Shown piece by piece: positions 15,946 to 25,191 of a stretch of DNA of 64,000 bases. Under the pieces are notes generated by a model. The model was given only the letters and a program-made list of their open reading frames with translations, was not told the origin of the DNA and made no database searches. The DNA comes from AWTP1-13 sp963814055 (GTDB taxonomy: Bacteria > Pseudomonadota > Alphaproteobacteria > Rhizobiales > Hyphomicrobiaceae): NCBI GenBank assembly GCA_963814055.1, contig CAWFBJ010000023.1, forward strand, positions 62,001 to 126,000, in the 5' to 3' direction. The position numbers and the translations under genes were made by a program. How positions within the stretch are numbered: position 1 is the stretch's first letter; every line of letters starts with the position of its first letter.

Positions 15946-17673
15946 ATGACAACCATCCCGCTGCTCGATATCCGCGATCTCACCGTCGAATTTGCGACAC
16001 GCCGCGGCACCGTGCGCGCCGTCCAGCACATCGACATCACGGTTGCCAAGGGCGAGACGCTGGCCATCGTCGGTGAATCCGGCTCAGGCAAGTCCGTCAC
16101 GTCCTATGCGGTGATGCGCATCCTCGACCGCGCCGGGCGCATCGCCGAGGGTTCCGTGACCTTTTCCGGCATCGACGTGCGCAAGGCCGGCGAGCGCGAG
16201 ATGCGCAACCTGCGCGGGCGCGAGATCTCGATGATCTTTCAGAACCCGCGCGCGGCTTTGAACCCGATCCGCAAGGTCGGGCACCAGATTGAGGACGTGC
16301 TGCGCCAGCACGCCCAAGCGGGCTCCGACGACAAGACGGAAAAGGCCATCGCCATCCTCGAGCAGGTGCGCATCGCACGGCCGAAGGAGCGCTATCACGC
16401 CTATCCGTTCGAGCTGTCGGGCGGCATGTGCCAGCGGGTCGTCATCGCGCTGGTGCTGGCCTGCCGGCCACAGTTGCTGATCGCTGACGAACCCACCACC
16501 GGCCTCGACGTCACCACGCAGAAGACCGTGATGGACCTGATCGTGGAGCTGACGCGCGCGCGCGGCATGTCCACCATCCTCATTACCCACGATCTCGGCC
16601 TCGCGGCGGCCTACTGCGACCGTGTCGTGGTGATGGAGAAAGGCAACGTGGTGGAAACGGCAGCCGCGGAGGCCATCTTCAAGGCGCCCTCGCACGCCTA
16701 TACGAAGAAACTCATGCGCGCCACGCCGCGTCCTGGCGTGACTCTGCGCGATCTTCTGCCGGAGGGCGAGGCCGTGATGGCGGGCCAGACGGCGCTGCCA
16801 AAAGCCAACGGCGCGGTCAACGGACATGCAAGCAACCAGGAACCCCTGCTCGTGGTCGAAGGGCTGGTCAAGGAGTATGCGCGCAAAGATATTAGCGGAT
16901 CATTTTCGAAGCTCTTCAGGAAGAACGGTGCGGCCGCGCCCGAGGCGGCGGTATTCCGGGCGGTCGACGGCATCAGCTTCACCGTGCATCGGGGCGAGAG
17001 CGTAGGCCTGGTCGGCGAATCCGGTTGCGGCAAGTCCACCACCTCATCCATGGTCATGCGGCTACTCGACCACACCAACGGCGCCATCATGTTCGACGGC
17101 CAGGACATCGGCGCGATACCCGCCAAGAAGTTCGCGAAGCTGGAACTGCGCAAGCGCATCCAGATGGTGTTCCAGGACCCCACCGACAGTCTCAATCCGC
17201 GCTTCACCGCCGCGCGCGCGATTGCCGATCCGATCCTGCAGCTCGGCGACATCCGTGGCGGCAACGCCGTCCGCGCCCGGTGCGAGGAGCTTGCCCGCCA
17301 GGTCGGCCTGCCGGTGGAGCTGCTCGACCGCTTCCCGCATCAGCTCTCGGGCGGCCAGAAGGCGCGCGTCGGCATTGCCCGCGCCATTGCGCTCAATCCC
17401 GATCTGGTGATCCTGGACGAGCCGACCGCGGCACTCGACGTGTCCGTGCAGGCGGTCGTGCTCAACCTCCTGCAGTCGCTGAAGGAGCAGCTCGGCATGA
17501 GCTACCTGTTCGTTTCGCACGACCTCAATGTGGTACGCCTGCTGTGCGACCGTGTGATCGTCATGCGGGCCGGTGCCATCGTCGAGGAAGGGCCGACGGA
17601 GCGTGTGATGACCGCGCCTCAAGACGACTATACGCGCGAGCTGCTTGCGGCCGTGCCGCATCCGCCGGTGTGA
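15946..17673 (+). CDS. Fused DppD-DppF-type ABC transporter ATP-binding protein
   Basis: This 575-residue protein contains two complete ABC ATPase domains. The first has Walker A GESGSGKS near residue 42 and signature LSGGMCQR. The second, after a linker near residue 290, has GESGCGKST and LSGGQKAR. Oligopeptide_C-terminal extensions (RATPRPG; AAVPHPP) follow each. Dpp systems often have two separate ATPases; here they are one chain, a common alternative arrangement. The ATG at 15946 is preceded by GTGAGGCAG and lies 10 bases after the permease stop. Confidence 0.93.
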   Translation: MTTIPLLDIRDLTVEFATRRGTVRAVQHIDITVAKGETLAIVGESGSGKSVTSYAVMRILDRAGRIAEGSVTFSGIDVRKAGEREMRNLRGREISMIFQNPRAALNPIRKVGHQIEDVLRQHAQAGSDDKTEKAIAILEQVRIARPKERYHAYPFELSGGMCQRVVIALVLACRPQLLIADEPTTGLDVTTQKTVMDLIVELTRARGMSTILITHDLGLAAAYCDRVVVMEKGNVVETAAAEAIFKAPSHAYTKKLMRATPRPGVTLRDLLPEGEAVMAGQTALPKANGAVNGHASNQEPLLVVEGLVKEYARKDISGSFSKLFRKNGAAAPEAAVFRAVDGISFTVHRGESVGLVGESGCGKSTTSSMVMRLLDHTNGAIMFDGQDIGAIPAKKFAKLELRKRIQMVFQDPTDSLNPRFTAARAIADPILQLGDIRGGNAVRARCEELARQVGLPVELLDRFPHQLSGGQKARVGIARAIALNPDLVILDEPTAALDVSVQAVVLNLLQSLKEQLGMSYLFVSHDLNVVRLLCDRVIVMRAGAIVEEGPTERVMTAPQDDYTRELLAAVPHPPV

Positions 17674-17682
17674 TCGGAGGCA

Positions 17683-17877
17683 ATGATGGCTGACACGAAA
17701 GGCGATGATCTCGAAGCGCTCGTCGATGCCGCCGCCAAGGCGATGGGCTTACCGATCGAGCCCGCTTGGAAGCCGGCCATCAAGGCTAACCTTCAGGTGA
17801 GCCTGCGCCTCGCCGCCATCGTCGAGGAATTCGAGCTGCCCGACGACGCCGAGCCCGCACCGGTGTTCGAGGCCTGA
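17683..17877 (+). CDS. DUF4089 small protein, AtzG/HpxX-like amidase partner
   Basis: The 64-residue protein consists of a short pair of helices with a conserved VSLRLAAIVEEFELPDDAEPAPVF region, which is the DUF4089 signature. AtzG, from the cyanuric acid pathway, is a DUF4089 protein that forms a GatCAB-like complex with the amidase AtzE and is needed for its stability. HpxX of the oxalurate pathway is the corresponding protein there. The gene is immediately followed by an AtzE/HpxY-type amidase, one base after its stop, exactly the expected pairing. Its own frame is intact although its partner is broken. Confidence 0.85.
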   Translation: MMADTKGDDLEALVDAAAKAMGLPIEPAWKPAIKANLQVSLRLAAIVEEFELPDDAEPAPVFEA

Positions 17878-17878
17878 C

Positions 17879-19265
17879 ATGAACCCTTGGGCCACGGCCG
17901 CCGAGATTGCCGCTGACGTTAACGCCGGGAGGACGAGTGCAACAAGCGTGGTTGAGGGTGCGCTGGCTCGTATCAAGGAGCGCAACCCCACGCTCAACGC
18001 GTTCACGGCGGTCATGGCCGAGCGGGCGCTCGCGACAGCGAAGGCGATAGACGCGGCGCGGGCCGCGGGCCAGCCGCTCGGCCCTCTCGCCGGCGTGCCG
18101 TTTGCCGTCAAGAACCTGTTCGACGTGGCGGGCCTGCCGACGCTGGCGGGCTCCAAGATCAACCGTGACCGGCCGCTCGCCACGGCCGATGCGCCTCTCA
18201 TCGCGCGCTTGGAGGCGGCCGGCGCCATTCTTGTCGGCGCGCTCAACATGGGTGAGTACGCCTACGACTTCACCGGCGAGAACGTGCACGACGGCCCCTC
18301 GCGCAACCCGCATGACAATGCGCATATGACGGGCGGATCGTCGGGCGGTTCGGGTGGCGCGGTCGCAGGGGGGCTCGTGCCGTATCTCGCTCGGCTCCGA
18401 CACCAACGGCTCGATCCGCGTCCCGTCCTCTTTCTGCGGGCTGTTCGGGCTGAAGCCCACCTACGGCCGGCTTTCACGTGCGCGCTCCTTCCCTTTTGTC
18501 GCCAGCCTCGATCACCTCGGTCCGCTGGCACGATCGGCGCGAGACCTGGCGCTCACCTACGACGCCATGCAAGGTTCCGATCCGGAGGATCCCGTCTGCG
18601 CCGACCGGCCGGCAGAGCCAGCGCTCCCGTCGATCGATCGCGGCGTCGACGGCCTGCGGATTGCGATTGCCGGCGGATATTTCAAGCGCGGCGCGTCGCC
18701 CGAAGCCATCGAGGCCGTCACGCGCATCGCCAACGCGCTGGGCGCCACGCGCGAGATCGAGCTTCCCGAGGCCAAACGCGCCCGCGCCGCCGCCTTCGTG
18801 ATCACGACAACCGAAGGCGCCGCGCTGCATCTGGACCGCCTGCGCACGCGGGCCGCGGATTTCGACCCCGCGACGCGCGACAGGCTGATCGCTGGTGCCA
18901 TAATTCCGGCATCGCTCGTCGTCAAGGCGCAGAAGTTCCGCCGCTGGTACCAGCGCGAAGTCCTGAAGCTGTTCGACGGCGTGGACGCGATCCTGGCGCC
19001 GGCGACACCCTTTCCGGCCCCGCGCATCGGCCAGCAGACCATGATGCTCGACGGCGCAGAGGTTCCCTTGCGCCCCAACATCGGTATCTTCACGCAACCG
19101 ATCTCGTTCATCGGACTACCGGTGGTGGCGGTGCCCGTGCCACTGAAACCGCTGCCGATCGGCGTGCAGATCATCGCAGCGCCATGGCGCGAGGACGTGG
19201 CGCTGCGCATCGCGCGCGCGTTGGAAAAAGAAAACGTGGCCCAGTCACCGAGGTCGCTGGAATAG
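17879..19265 (+). pseudogene. AtzE/HpxY-type amidase, frameshifted
   Basis: The amidase signature family protein begins at ATG 17879 and shows the catalytic lysine in PFAVKN and the Ser-rich TGGSSGGSGG loop. At about 18383 the frame changes: CCG-TATCTC should read CCG-ATCTCG, consistent with one extra T. The correct continuation, ISLGSDTNGSIRVPSS, is in the +1-shifted frame and runs to the stop at 19265. The nucleophilic serine (GSDTNGS) lies after the shift, so an unshifted product would be inactive. The corrected length is about 462 residues, normal for AtzE. AtzE hydrolyses 1-carboxybiuret; HpxY is linked to oxalurate. A sequencing error remains possible. Confidence 0.85.
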
Positions 19266-19275
19266 GGAGAGCGCA

Positions 19276-19668
19276 ATGGAGATCGATCTGCCCGAGGTGG
19301 TCGCGGAAGTCAGCGCCGCCTTCGAGGCCTACGAGAAGGCGCTCGTCACCAACGACGTCGAAACGCTCGACGCCATGTTCCGCAAGGACAAGCGCACCAT
19401 CCGCTATGGGGTCGCCGAGAATCTCTACGGCCACGAGGAGGTCGCCGCCTTCCGCGCCGCCCGTCCGGCCATCAACCTCGCGCGCACGCGCTCACGCACC
19501 GTGATTACCACCTACGGTCGCGACTTTGCCGTCGCCTCCACCCTGTTCCAGCGCGAAGGGAGCAACAAGCTCGGGCGCCAGATGCAGACCTGGGTGCGCC
19601 TCGACGAGGGCTGGCGTGTCGTCGCCGCGCACGTCAGTTTGATCGATCCGCCCGCCAACCCGGACTAG
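19276..19668 (+). CDS. HpxZ/AtzH-like SnoaL-fold protein (DUF3225)
   Basis: The 130-residue protein has the cystatin/SnoaL-like fold pattern of DUF3225: an N-terminal helix (EVSAAFEAYEKALVTNDVE), then LDAMFRKDKRTIRYGVAENLYGHEEVAAFR and strand-rich C-terminal half. HpxZ is associated with oxalurate catabolism. AtzH of the cyanuric acid operon has been described as a 1,3-dicarboxyurea decarboxylase. Either role fits the AtzG-AtzE neighbours. A GGGAGAGC ribosome binding site precedes the ATG, 10 bases after the amidase stop. Confidence 0.82.
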   Translation: MEIDLPEVVAEVSAAFEAYEKALVTNDVETLDAMFRKDKRTIRYGVAENLYGHEEVAAFRAARPAINLARTRSRTVITTYGRDFAVASTLFQREGSNKLGRQMQTWVRLDEGWRVVAAHVSLIDPPANPD

Positions 19669-19676
19669 GCAGAGCC

Positions 19677-20402
19677 ATGCCCGGGTCTCGCGCAGCATTG
19701 CCCATGGACGGGCTTCCGCGCCCCGCGGAGGCTGCGAGCTCCGGCGCGACCGCCGACCCCAACGCGCCCCGGACGCTGGCTTCTCGCCTGCGCATGCAGC
19801 TCTCCGATGAGATCGTTCGCGGCGAACTGGCACCCGGCATAACACTCGACGAAACAGAGCTTGCACGCAGGTTCCAGGTCTCGCGGACCCCGGTGCGTGA
19901 AGCTATTCGTCTCCTCGGCGCCAGCGGCCTTGTCGAAGCACGCCCGCATCGCAGCGCAGTCGTTGCGAAGCCCGACAAGGCACAGCTCGTCGCCATGTTC
20001 GAGACCCTGCGTGAATTGGAGTCCTTATGCGCAGGCCTGGCGGCGGAACGGATGACGGCTGCGGACCACGCTGCCCTGCAGCGCTCGCAGGACACTTTGC
20101 TCGAAATTGTGCACAGCGGGGACCCCCAGCGCTACCACGAGATCAACGAGGAGTTTCACGCGTTGATCTATGCCGGCGCGCACAATCCCTATCTTGCCGA
20201 CCTCACGCTCGCGACGCGCGCGCGCATCGCGCCGTTCAGCCGCGCCCAGTTCCGCAACTTCGGGCGCCTCGCAAGATCACATAAGGAGCATGCGCATATC
20301 ATCGCGGCTATTCTGGCTCGTGATTACGCCAGGGCATCCAGCGTCATGCGAACCCATATTGGCTCGGTCTACGACGCCTATGCCGGCTATCGTGCGGCCT
20401 GA
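19677..20402 (+). CDS. GntR-family (FCD domain) transcriptional regulator
   Basis: The 241-residue protein has an N-terminal winged helix (about residues 35-98; LARRFQVSRTPVREAIRLL is the recognition region) and an all-helical FCD ligand domain. FCD histidines and an aspartate that could bind a metal are present (for example HEINEEFHALI). Such proteins usually repress catabolic operons and release DNA when a carboxylate or ureide binds. It is the last plus-strand gene of the cluster, 8 bases after the HpxZ/AtzH gene. The TTGTATGCAA-type palindrome at 12193 is a plausible target. Its 3' end overlaps the convergent amidase by 16 bases. Confidence 0.9.
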   Translation: MPGSRAALPMDGLPRPAEAASSGATADPNAPRTLASRLRMQLSDEIVRGELAPGITLDETELARRFQVSRTPVREAIRLLGASGLVEARPHRSAVVAKPDKAQLVAMFETLRELESLCAGLAAERMTAADHAALQRSQDTLLEIVHSGDPQRYHEINEEFHALIYAGAHNPYLADLTLATRARIAPFSRAQFRNFGRLARSHKEHAHIIAAILARDYARASSVMRTHIGSVYDAYAGYRAA

Positions 20403-22178
20403 GCGAGATAGGCGCGCCATCCGCCGAACTCGGAGATATCGCGGACTCCCGCAATACTTTCCGCTTCGACCAGGAAGCCCTTCACCGTGCTACCGTCGCG
20501 AAGCCTGATCGTTCCGATCGAGAGTGGAAAAGGCACCGACGCAACGAACGCGCCGAAGGCGTCCGCTGGCAATGCCCAAGTCTCCAACGCGATGCTCCTT
20601 CCCGCTCCCGCAGCAACGCGCAAGAGACCCGGCCTGGCCGGCGTGCCATCGAGTGCGAACAAGCGATAGTCGGGCGCGGTGGACGTTGCTTCCAGCAGGC
20701 GGGCTCCATGGCCGGCCAGCTCGCGGTTGAGCTGCATGCCGGACATATGGGCGCCGACTACGGCAAGAGCGACTTCGCCAGGGTGCAGACCTGATGCGAA
20801 CGTCGGCAATGGCGGTTGGGGCGTGCGCAAGGGCGCCCAGGGTCAGTCCGGCGCGTGCATGCATGGCCATGCCGATGCTGGCGAGCGCAGCGTCGCGGCC
20901 GGCGTGCCCCAGCAGAGTGACGCCGAAAGGGGTACCGTCGCTTGCCAGCGTGACGGGAACGGCAATGCCTGCGAAATCCAGCAGATTGACGAAATTCGTG
21001 TAGGTGCCGAGCTGCGCGTTGGGTCCGATGGGATCCGCCTCCAGTTCGCTTACGGTCACTGGCCGCGGCATGGTTGGAACCATCAGCGCATCAAGTTCGG
21101 AAAATGCCGCGTGTGCTTTGGCGCGCAGCTCCTGCAGCCGGTAGAGCCCGCGGAAAGCCTCGACTGCCGATTTTCCCTCCCCCCGAGAAATGATGTCGCG
21201 CGTAACAGGATGGACCTTGTCAGGGTGCTTGGCGACGAAGTCGCCTACCGCCGCGGTGCGCTCCGCCACCCAGGCCCCCTCATAGAGCAGTCGTGCTGTC
21301 TCGAAGAAGGGCGTCAAATCGATCTCGACAAGCGTTGCGCCTAGGCCCCTCGCAAATTTTTCCGCTTCCGCGAAACCGAGCTCAGCATACTTGTCACCGA
21401 AGAAGAGCTTGTCCTGGTTGCGGGGAACGCCAAGGCGCAGGCGCGCGGGTATACCCCCCAGCGAGCCGCTGTGGAGCCGGCGGGAATAGGGGTCGTGTGC
21501 GTCGTGCCCGGCTATCGCGTCGAGGGTGGCGAACGCATCTTCCACTGTAAGCGAGAAGATCGAGACGCAGTCAAGCGATCGACACGCCGGAACGACGCCT
21601 GATGTGGAGACGAGCCCGAGACTGGGCTTGAGCCCCACGATGTTGTTGAGCGCGGCCGGCACCCTGCCGGAACCCGCCGTGTCCGTGCCGAGCGCGAGGG
21701 GGACAATTCCGCGCGCCACGGCCACCGCCGACCCGGAGCTTGATCCTCCACTGACGAGGTCCCCGCGCAGGGGATTGCGCGGCATCCCGTAGGGCGAGCG
21801 CATGCCAACGAGACCTGTAGCGAACTGGTCGAGGTTGGTCTTGCCGATGATGATCGCACCGGCGCGCTTCAGCCTTGCCACGGCCTCGGCATTGCGCTCC
21901 GGCATGTAAGAGAAGGCAGGGCAAGCAGCGGTCGTCGGCAGGCCCCCAACATCGATGTTGTCCTTCACGGCGACGGGAATGCCGTAAAGCGGAAGATTGG
22001 GATCACTCATCTGTAGTCGACCGGCTTCGGCCAACACCTCGGCTTCTTTCCGCAACGATATAAATATCGCAGGGTCGCCGACTTCGCGGATGCGTTGGAA
22101 CACAACTTCGACCGTCTGCGTCAGGGAAACTGCGCCTGATCTATGCGCCGTCACCAGCGATGCAACCGTTGTGGTCAC
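20387..22178 (-). pseudogene. Allophanate hydrolase (AtzF-like), frameshifted between amidase and C-terminal domain
   Basis: From ATG 22178 the amidase domain reads normally, with catalytic lysine in IPVAVKDNID, VSGGSSSGSA, and the nucleophile block LGTDTAGSGRVPA. Near 20818-20821, in a run of four G on the plus strand, the frame is lost. The correct continuation, with VGAHMSGMQLN and the FGGWRAYL end, is the allophanate hydrolase C-terminal domain in the neighbouring frame and stops at 20387. One extra base in the run explains it. Without the shift the protein would lose the C-terminal domain and gain about 100 unrelated residues. AtzF splits allophanate into ammonia and CO2, completing ureide degradation. 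Confidence 0.82.
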
Positions 22179-22470
22179 GCGAGGCTCCTTTCGCTTACAT
22201 CGCCTGCGTAGAGCTTTGTCGGCACAGCCGCAACAACCTCCCTATCTGCATCGTTTTTGGGCAAATGCGCCACCTCCGTGCGCCAATTCTGAGCTGATCA
22301 CGCCCGTTCCGAAACCTCGCAAGAGGCGCCAGCCCACAGCGGCTGAACGAGTAATGAACGAGCTTCGGCTTGCCGAGCGCGCAGAAGACGCGAAGCGGCA
22401 CCGCATGACGTCGCCAGCGCGCCAGTCTCACGTATCGCCCGCCTCTGCACGTCTTTGATGACTGGTTGGG

Positions 22471-23532
22471 TTAGCCGGCGCGGGCCGTCGACTGTCCGGT
22501 CGCCTCGCGCCACAGATCGCGGAACGTCTGCAGTGTCGTCTCGACATCCGCAGGCGTGATGTGCCGGTGGGTGACGAAGCGGAGCTGCATCGGTCCGCCA
22601 GGGGAGACGCGCACATCGCAGCGTTGCAGTGCAGCCGACCATGTCTCGGCCGGCCAGCCGCTGACAGTCGTATCGATGCGCACGATGTTGGTCGCGATGG
22701 ATGTCGGGTCGACGAGACTTGGGGCTAAGTGGTGCAGGCCGTCGGCGAGCTGCTTTGCTGTGCGATGATCGTCGGCCAAACGCTCGACCATGCTGTCCAG
22801 CGCCACGATGCCGGCAGCGGCGAGCATGCCGGCCTGGCGCAGATTGCCGCCGAGCATGCGGCGGAAACTGCGCGCGCGGGTGATGAACTCTTGCGTGCCG
22901 CAGAGCAGCGAGCCAACCGGTGCGCTCAATCCTTTCGAGACGCAAAAGGTCACGCTGTCACTGTAGCGTGCGATGCGCTCCGCCTCCACGCCGAGCGCCA
23001 CGGCGGCGTTGAACAGCCGGGCGCCGTCGGTGTGCACGGGAATGCCGTGCTGCCGGCCGAGCGCGTAGACCTCCGCCATGTGATCGAGCGGCAGGACGGT
23101 ACCGCCTGCGCCGTTATGAGTCGTTTCCATCTCGATCAGGGCCGTCGCCAGCTTGTTGGGCTTCATTTGGGCGCCGATCGTCTCGGCCAGGGTGCCGAGA
23201 TCCATGGCCCCGCGTTCACCGCGGATCGTGCGGTGGAACAGGCCGGCGACCTGGGCGATGGCGCCCATTTCACTCTTGAGGATGTGAGAGCTCTCTTCCA
23301 GCAGCACTTCGCCGCCGCGCCCCGTATGAGCCATCAAAGCCACGAGATTGCCCATCGTGCCGCTGGGCACGAACATCGCCGCTTCCTTGCCGGTGCGCGT
23401 GGCGGCAAGGGCTTCGAGCTTGCCCACGGTCGGGTCGCCGTCGCGCAAATCGTCGCCAAGGTGCGCCGCGTGCATGGCGTCGAGCATTTCGGCCGTGGGC
23501 TGGGTGACGGTGTCGCTGCGTAGGTCGATCAT
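22471..23532 (-). CDS. ltaE: Low-specificity L-threonine aldolase
   Basis: The 353-residue PLP enzyme of the fold-type I beta-eliminating lyase family starts with the diagnostic IDLRSDTVTQPT. It has the metal/PLP region HTDGARLFNAAVALG (167-181) and the Schiff-base lysine K200 in CVSKGLSAPVGS. It cleaves threonine or allo-threonine to glycine and acetaldehyde and also acts on other beta-hydroxy amino acids. The gene follows the permease stop by only 3 bases, so it is part of the same operon as the ferric-type ABC transporter and the aminotransferase. Confidence 0.9.
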   Translation of the reverse strand: MIDLRSDTVTQPTAEMLDAMHAAHLGDDLRDGDPTVGKLEALAATRTGKEAAMFVPSGTMGNLVALMAHTGRGGEVLLEESSHILKSEMGAIAQVAGLFHRTIRGERGAMDLGTLAETIGAQMKPNKLATALIEMETTHNGAGGTVLPLDHMAEVYALGRQHGIPVHTDGARLFNAAVALGVEAERIARYSDSVTFCVSKGLSAPVGSLLCGTQEFITRARSFRRMLGGNLRQAGMLAAAGIVALDSMVERLADDHRTAKQLADGLHHLAPSLVDPTSIATNIVRIDTTVSGWPAETWSAALQRCDVRVSPGGPMQLRFVTHRHITPADVETTLQTFRDLWREATGQSTARAG

Positions 23533-23535
23533 GGC

Positions 23536-25191
23536 TCACATCATACCAAGTTCGTGGCGGCGAAGAAGCCGATAGACCAGCGCCACCGGCAGCACGGTGA
23601 AGACGATCAGCACGGTCGCCGCGGCTGAGGCGATGCCGGCACCCGTGCCTTCCAGCGCCTGGAACATGACGACAGTCATCGTCGCCCACGGGCCGCTGTA
23701 GAGGACGACGGTGGAGCTGAGCTCGGAAGCGACCGTGACCCAGGTGAGCACCATGCCGCCGATCACGCCACCCATCATCAGTGGCACGGTCAGACGTACG
23801 AAAGTCATCAGCGGCGAGACGCCGAGATTGATCGATGCCTCCTCCAGGCTGGGATCGATCTGGTGGAGGATGGCGGCCGAGGCGCGCACGTTGAACGGGA
23901 TCTTCCGCACCACCCAGGCAAGGACGAGGATCAGCCAGCCGCCGGTCAGTACGAGCCAGCCGCTGTTGAAGGAGATGATCAGGCCGATAGCCAGGACCGT
24001 TCCCGCGACGGCAAAAGGCGTCATGGCGATGACGTCAAGCAGGTCCGAGATCCTGGAGCGAAAGCGGGTGATGGCGAAGCCGATGGGGACGCCGATCGCA
24101 GCGGCCATGATGGCGGCGGCGGTGGACAGGGTGAGCGTGTTGATCAGCGGCCGCCAGGACTGACTAAAGAGGTCGCGAAAGTTGTTGAGGCTGAGGTTTG
24201 GATGCATCACCGGTCCGCGGAACTCCATGAAGGAGATCACGATGATCGCGAAGAACGGCACGAGGGCGACCAAGACCACGCCCCACGAATAGGCAGAGGC
24301 CAGTCGGCGCAGCCAGGGCTTCACCACCAGCTCAGGCGGCGTGCGGCGCGCCGCGGTTGAGAAGCGACGGCGGCCGAGATAGTGGCGCTGGATGAGGAGT
24401 GCGATGGTGGTGCAGATGATCAACAGGACACCGAGCACGCCGGCGGAGGCGGGATTGCCACCGGTCTCGCCGACGAACAGCTTATAGGCCTCAACGGCGA
24501 GGACCGGCTTGTCCTCGGCCAGCACGAAGGGGACGCCGAAGCTCTCGATTACTTCGATGAAGACCAGCAATCCGCCGGCCAGCACCGCCGGCATGACGAT
24601 CGGCACGGTGACCGTCCAGAAGGTGCGCCAGCGCGAGGAGCCGAGATTCTGCCCGGCCTCCTCGACCGAAACGTCTACAGCCTTGAACGCCGCCAGGGTG
24701 GGAAAGACGACGAAGGGGAAGAGTGTCATGGCGAAGACGATGGTCATTCCGGTCATGCCATAGATCGAGGTGAAGGGGATGCCGACGTCGCGCAAGAAGC
24801 GCGTGATGATTCCGGCACGGCCGAGCAGCAGCACGAGCGCATAGGCCGCGACGAAGGAAGGGAGCACAAGCGGCAAGGAGGCCAGCGCCAGGAGCAGCGA
24901 TTTTCCCGGGATCGGCAGGCGGGCGAGGCAGAAGGCCAGCGGTACGCCCAGCGCGATGGTCAGCAGTGTGGCAGAAACGCCGAGGATCAGGCTGTTGGTC
25001 AGGCTGCCGAGATAGAAACTGCTCGACAGCATGCGGGCATAGTTCGCCAGCGTAAAGTGCGTGCCGGTGCGGTCGAGGAAGCTCGCGCCGAAGACGTTGA
25101 GCAGCGGGTAGAGCAGGAACAGGGCGAGGAAGCCCAAGGCCAGGACCGCGATAACCAGCGGAAACGTATCGCGGCGGGAGATGGCGATCAT
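23536..25191 (-). CDS. Ferric/aminoethylphosphonate-type ABC transporter permease (two fused domains)
   Basis: The 551-residue protein has about 12 membrane spans in two BPD_transp_1 halves, with coupling loops EEAGQNLGSSRWRTFWTVTVP and EEASINLGVSPLMTFVRLTVP. This FbpB/PhnU-like architecture is used for iron(III) and also for 2-aminoethylphosphonate and other organic ligands. The ATG at 25191 overlaps the ATPase stop by four bases (ATGA), which fixes the start; the longer in-frame extension upstream is out-of-frame sequence of the ATPase. The threonine aldolase follows after three bases. Confidence 0.92.
   Translation of the reverse strand: MIAISRRDTFPLVIAVLALGFLALFLLYPLLNVFGASFLDRTGTHFTLANYARMLSSSFYLGSLTNSLILGVSATLLTIALGVPLAFCLARLPIPGKSLLLALASLPLVLPSFVAAYALVLLLGRAGIITRFLRDVGIPFTSIYGMTGMTIVFAMTLFPFVVFPTLAAFKAVDVSVEEAGQNLGSSRWRTFWTVTVPIVMPAVLAGGLLVFIEVIESFGVPFVLAEDKPVLAVEAYKLFVGETGGNPASAGVLGVLLIICTTIALLIQRHYLGRRRFSTAARRTPPELVVKPWLRRLASAYSWGVVLVALVPFFAIIVISFMEFRGPVMHPNLSLNNFRDLFSQSWRPLINTLTLSTAAAIMAAAIGVPIGFAITRFRSRISDLLDVIAMTPFAVAGTVLAIGLIISFNSGWLVLTGGWLILVLAWVVRKIPFNVRASAAILHQIDPSLEEASINLGVSPLMTFVRLTVPLMMGGVIGGMVLTWVTVASELSSTVVLYSGPWATMTVVMFQALEGTGAGIASAAATVLIVFTVLPVALVYRLLRRHELGMM

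Noticed and set aside
17879..19504. A 541-residue AtzE with a novel C-terminus
   Set aside because: The sequence after 18383 in this frame is Arg/His-rich and has no family features, while the neighbouring frame continues the amidase exactly.
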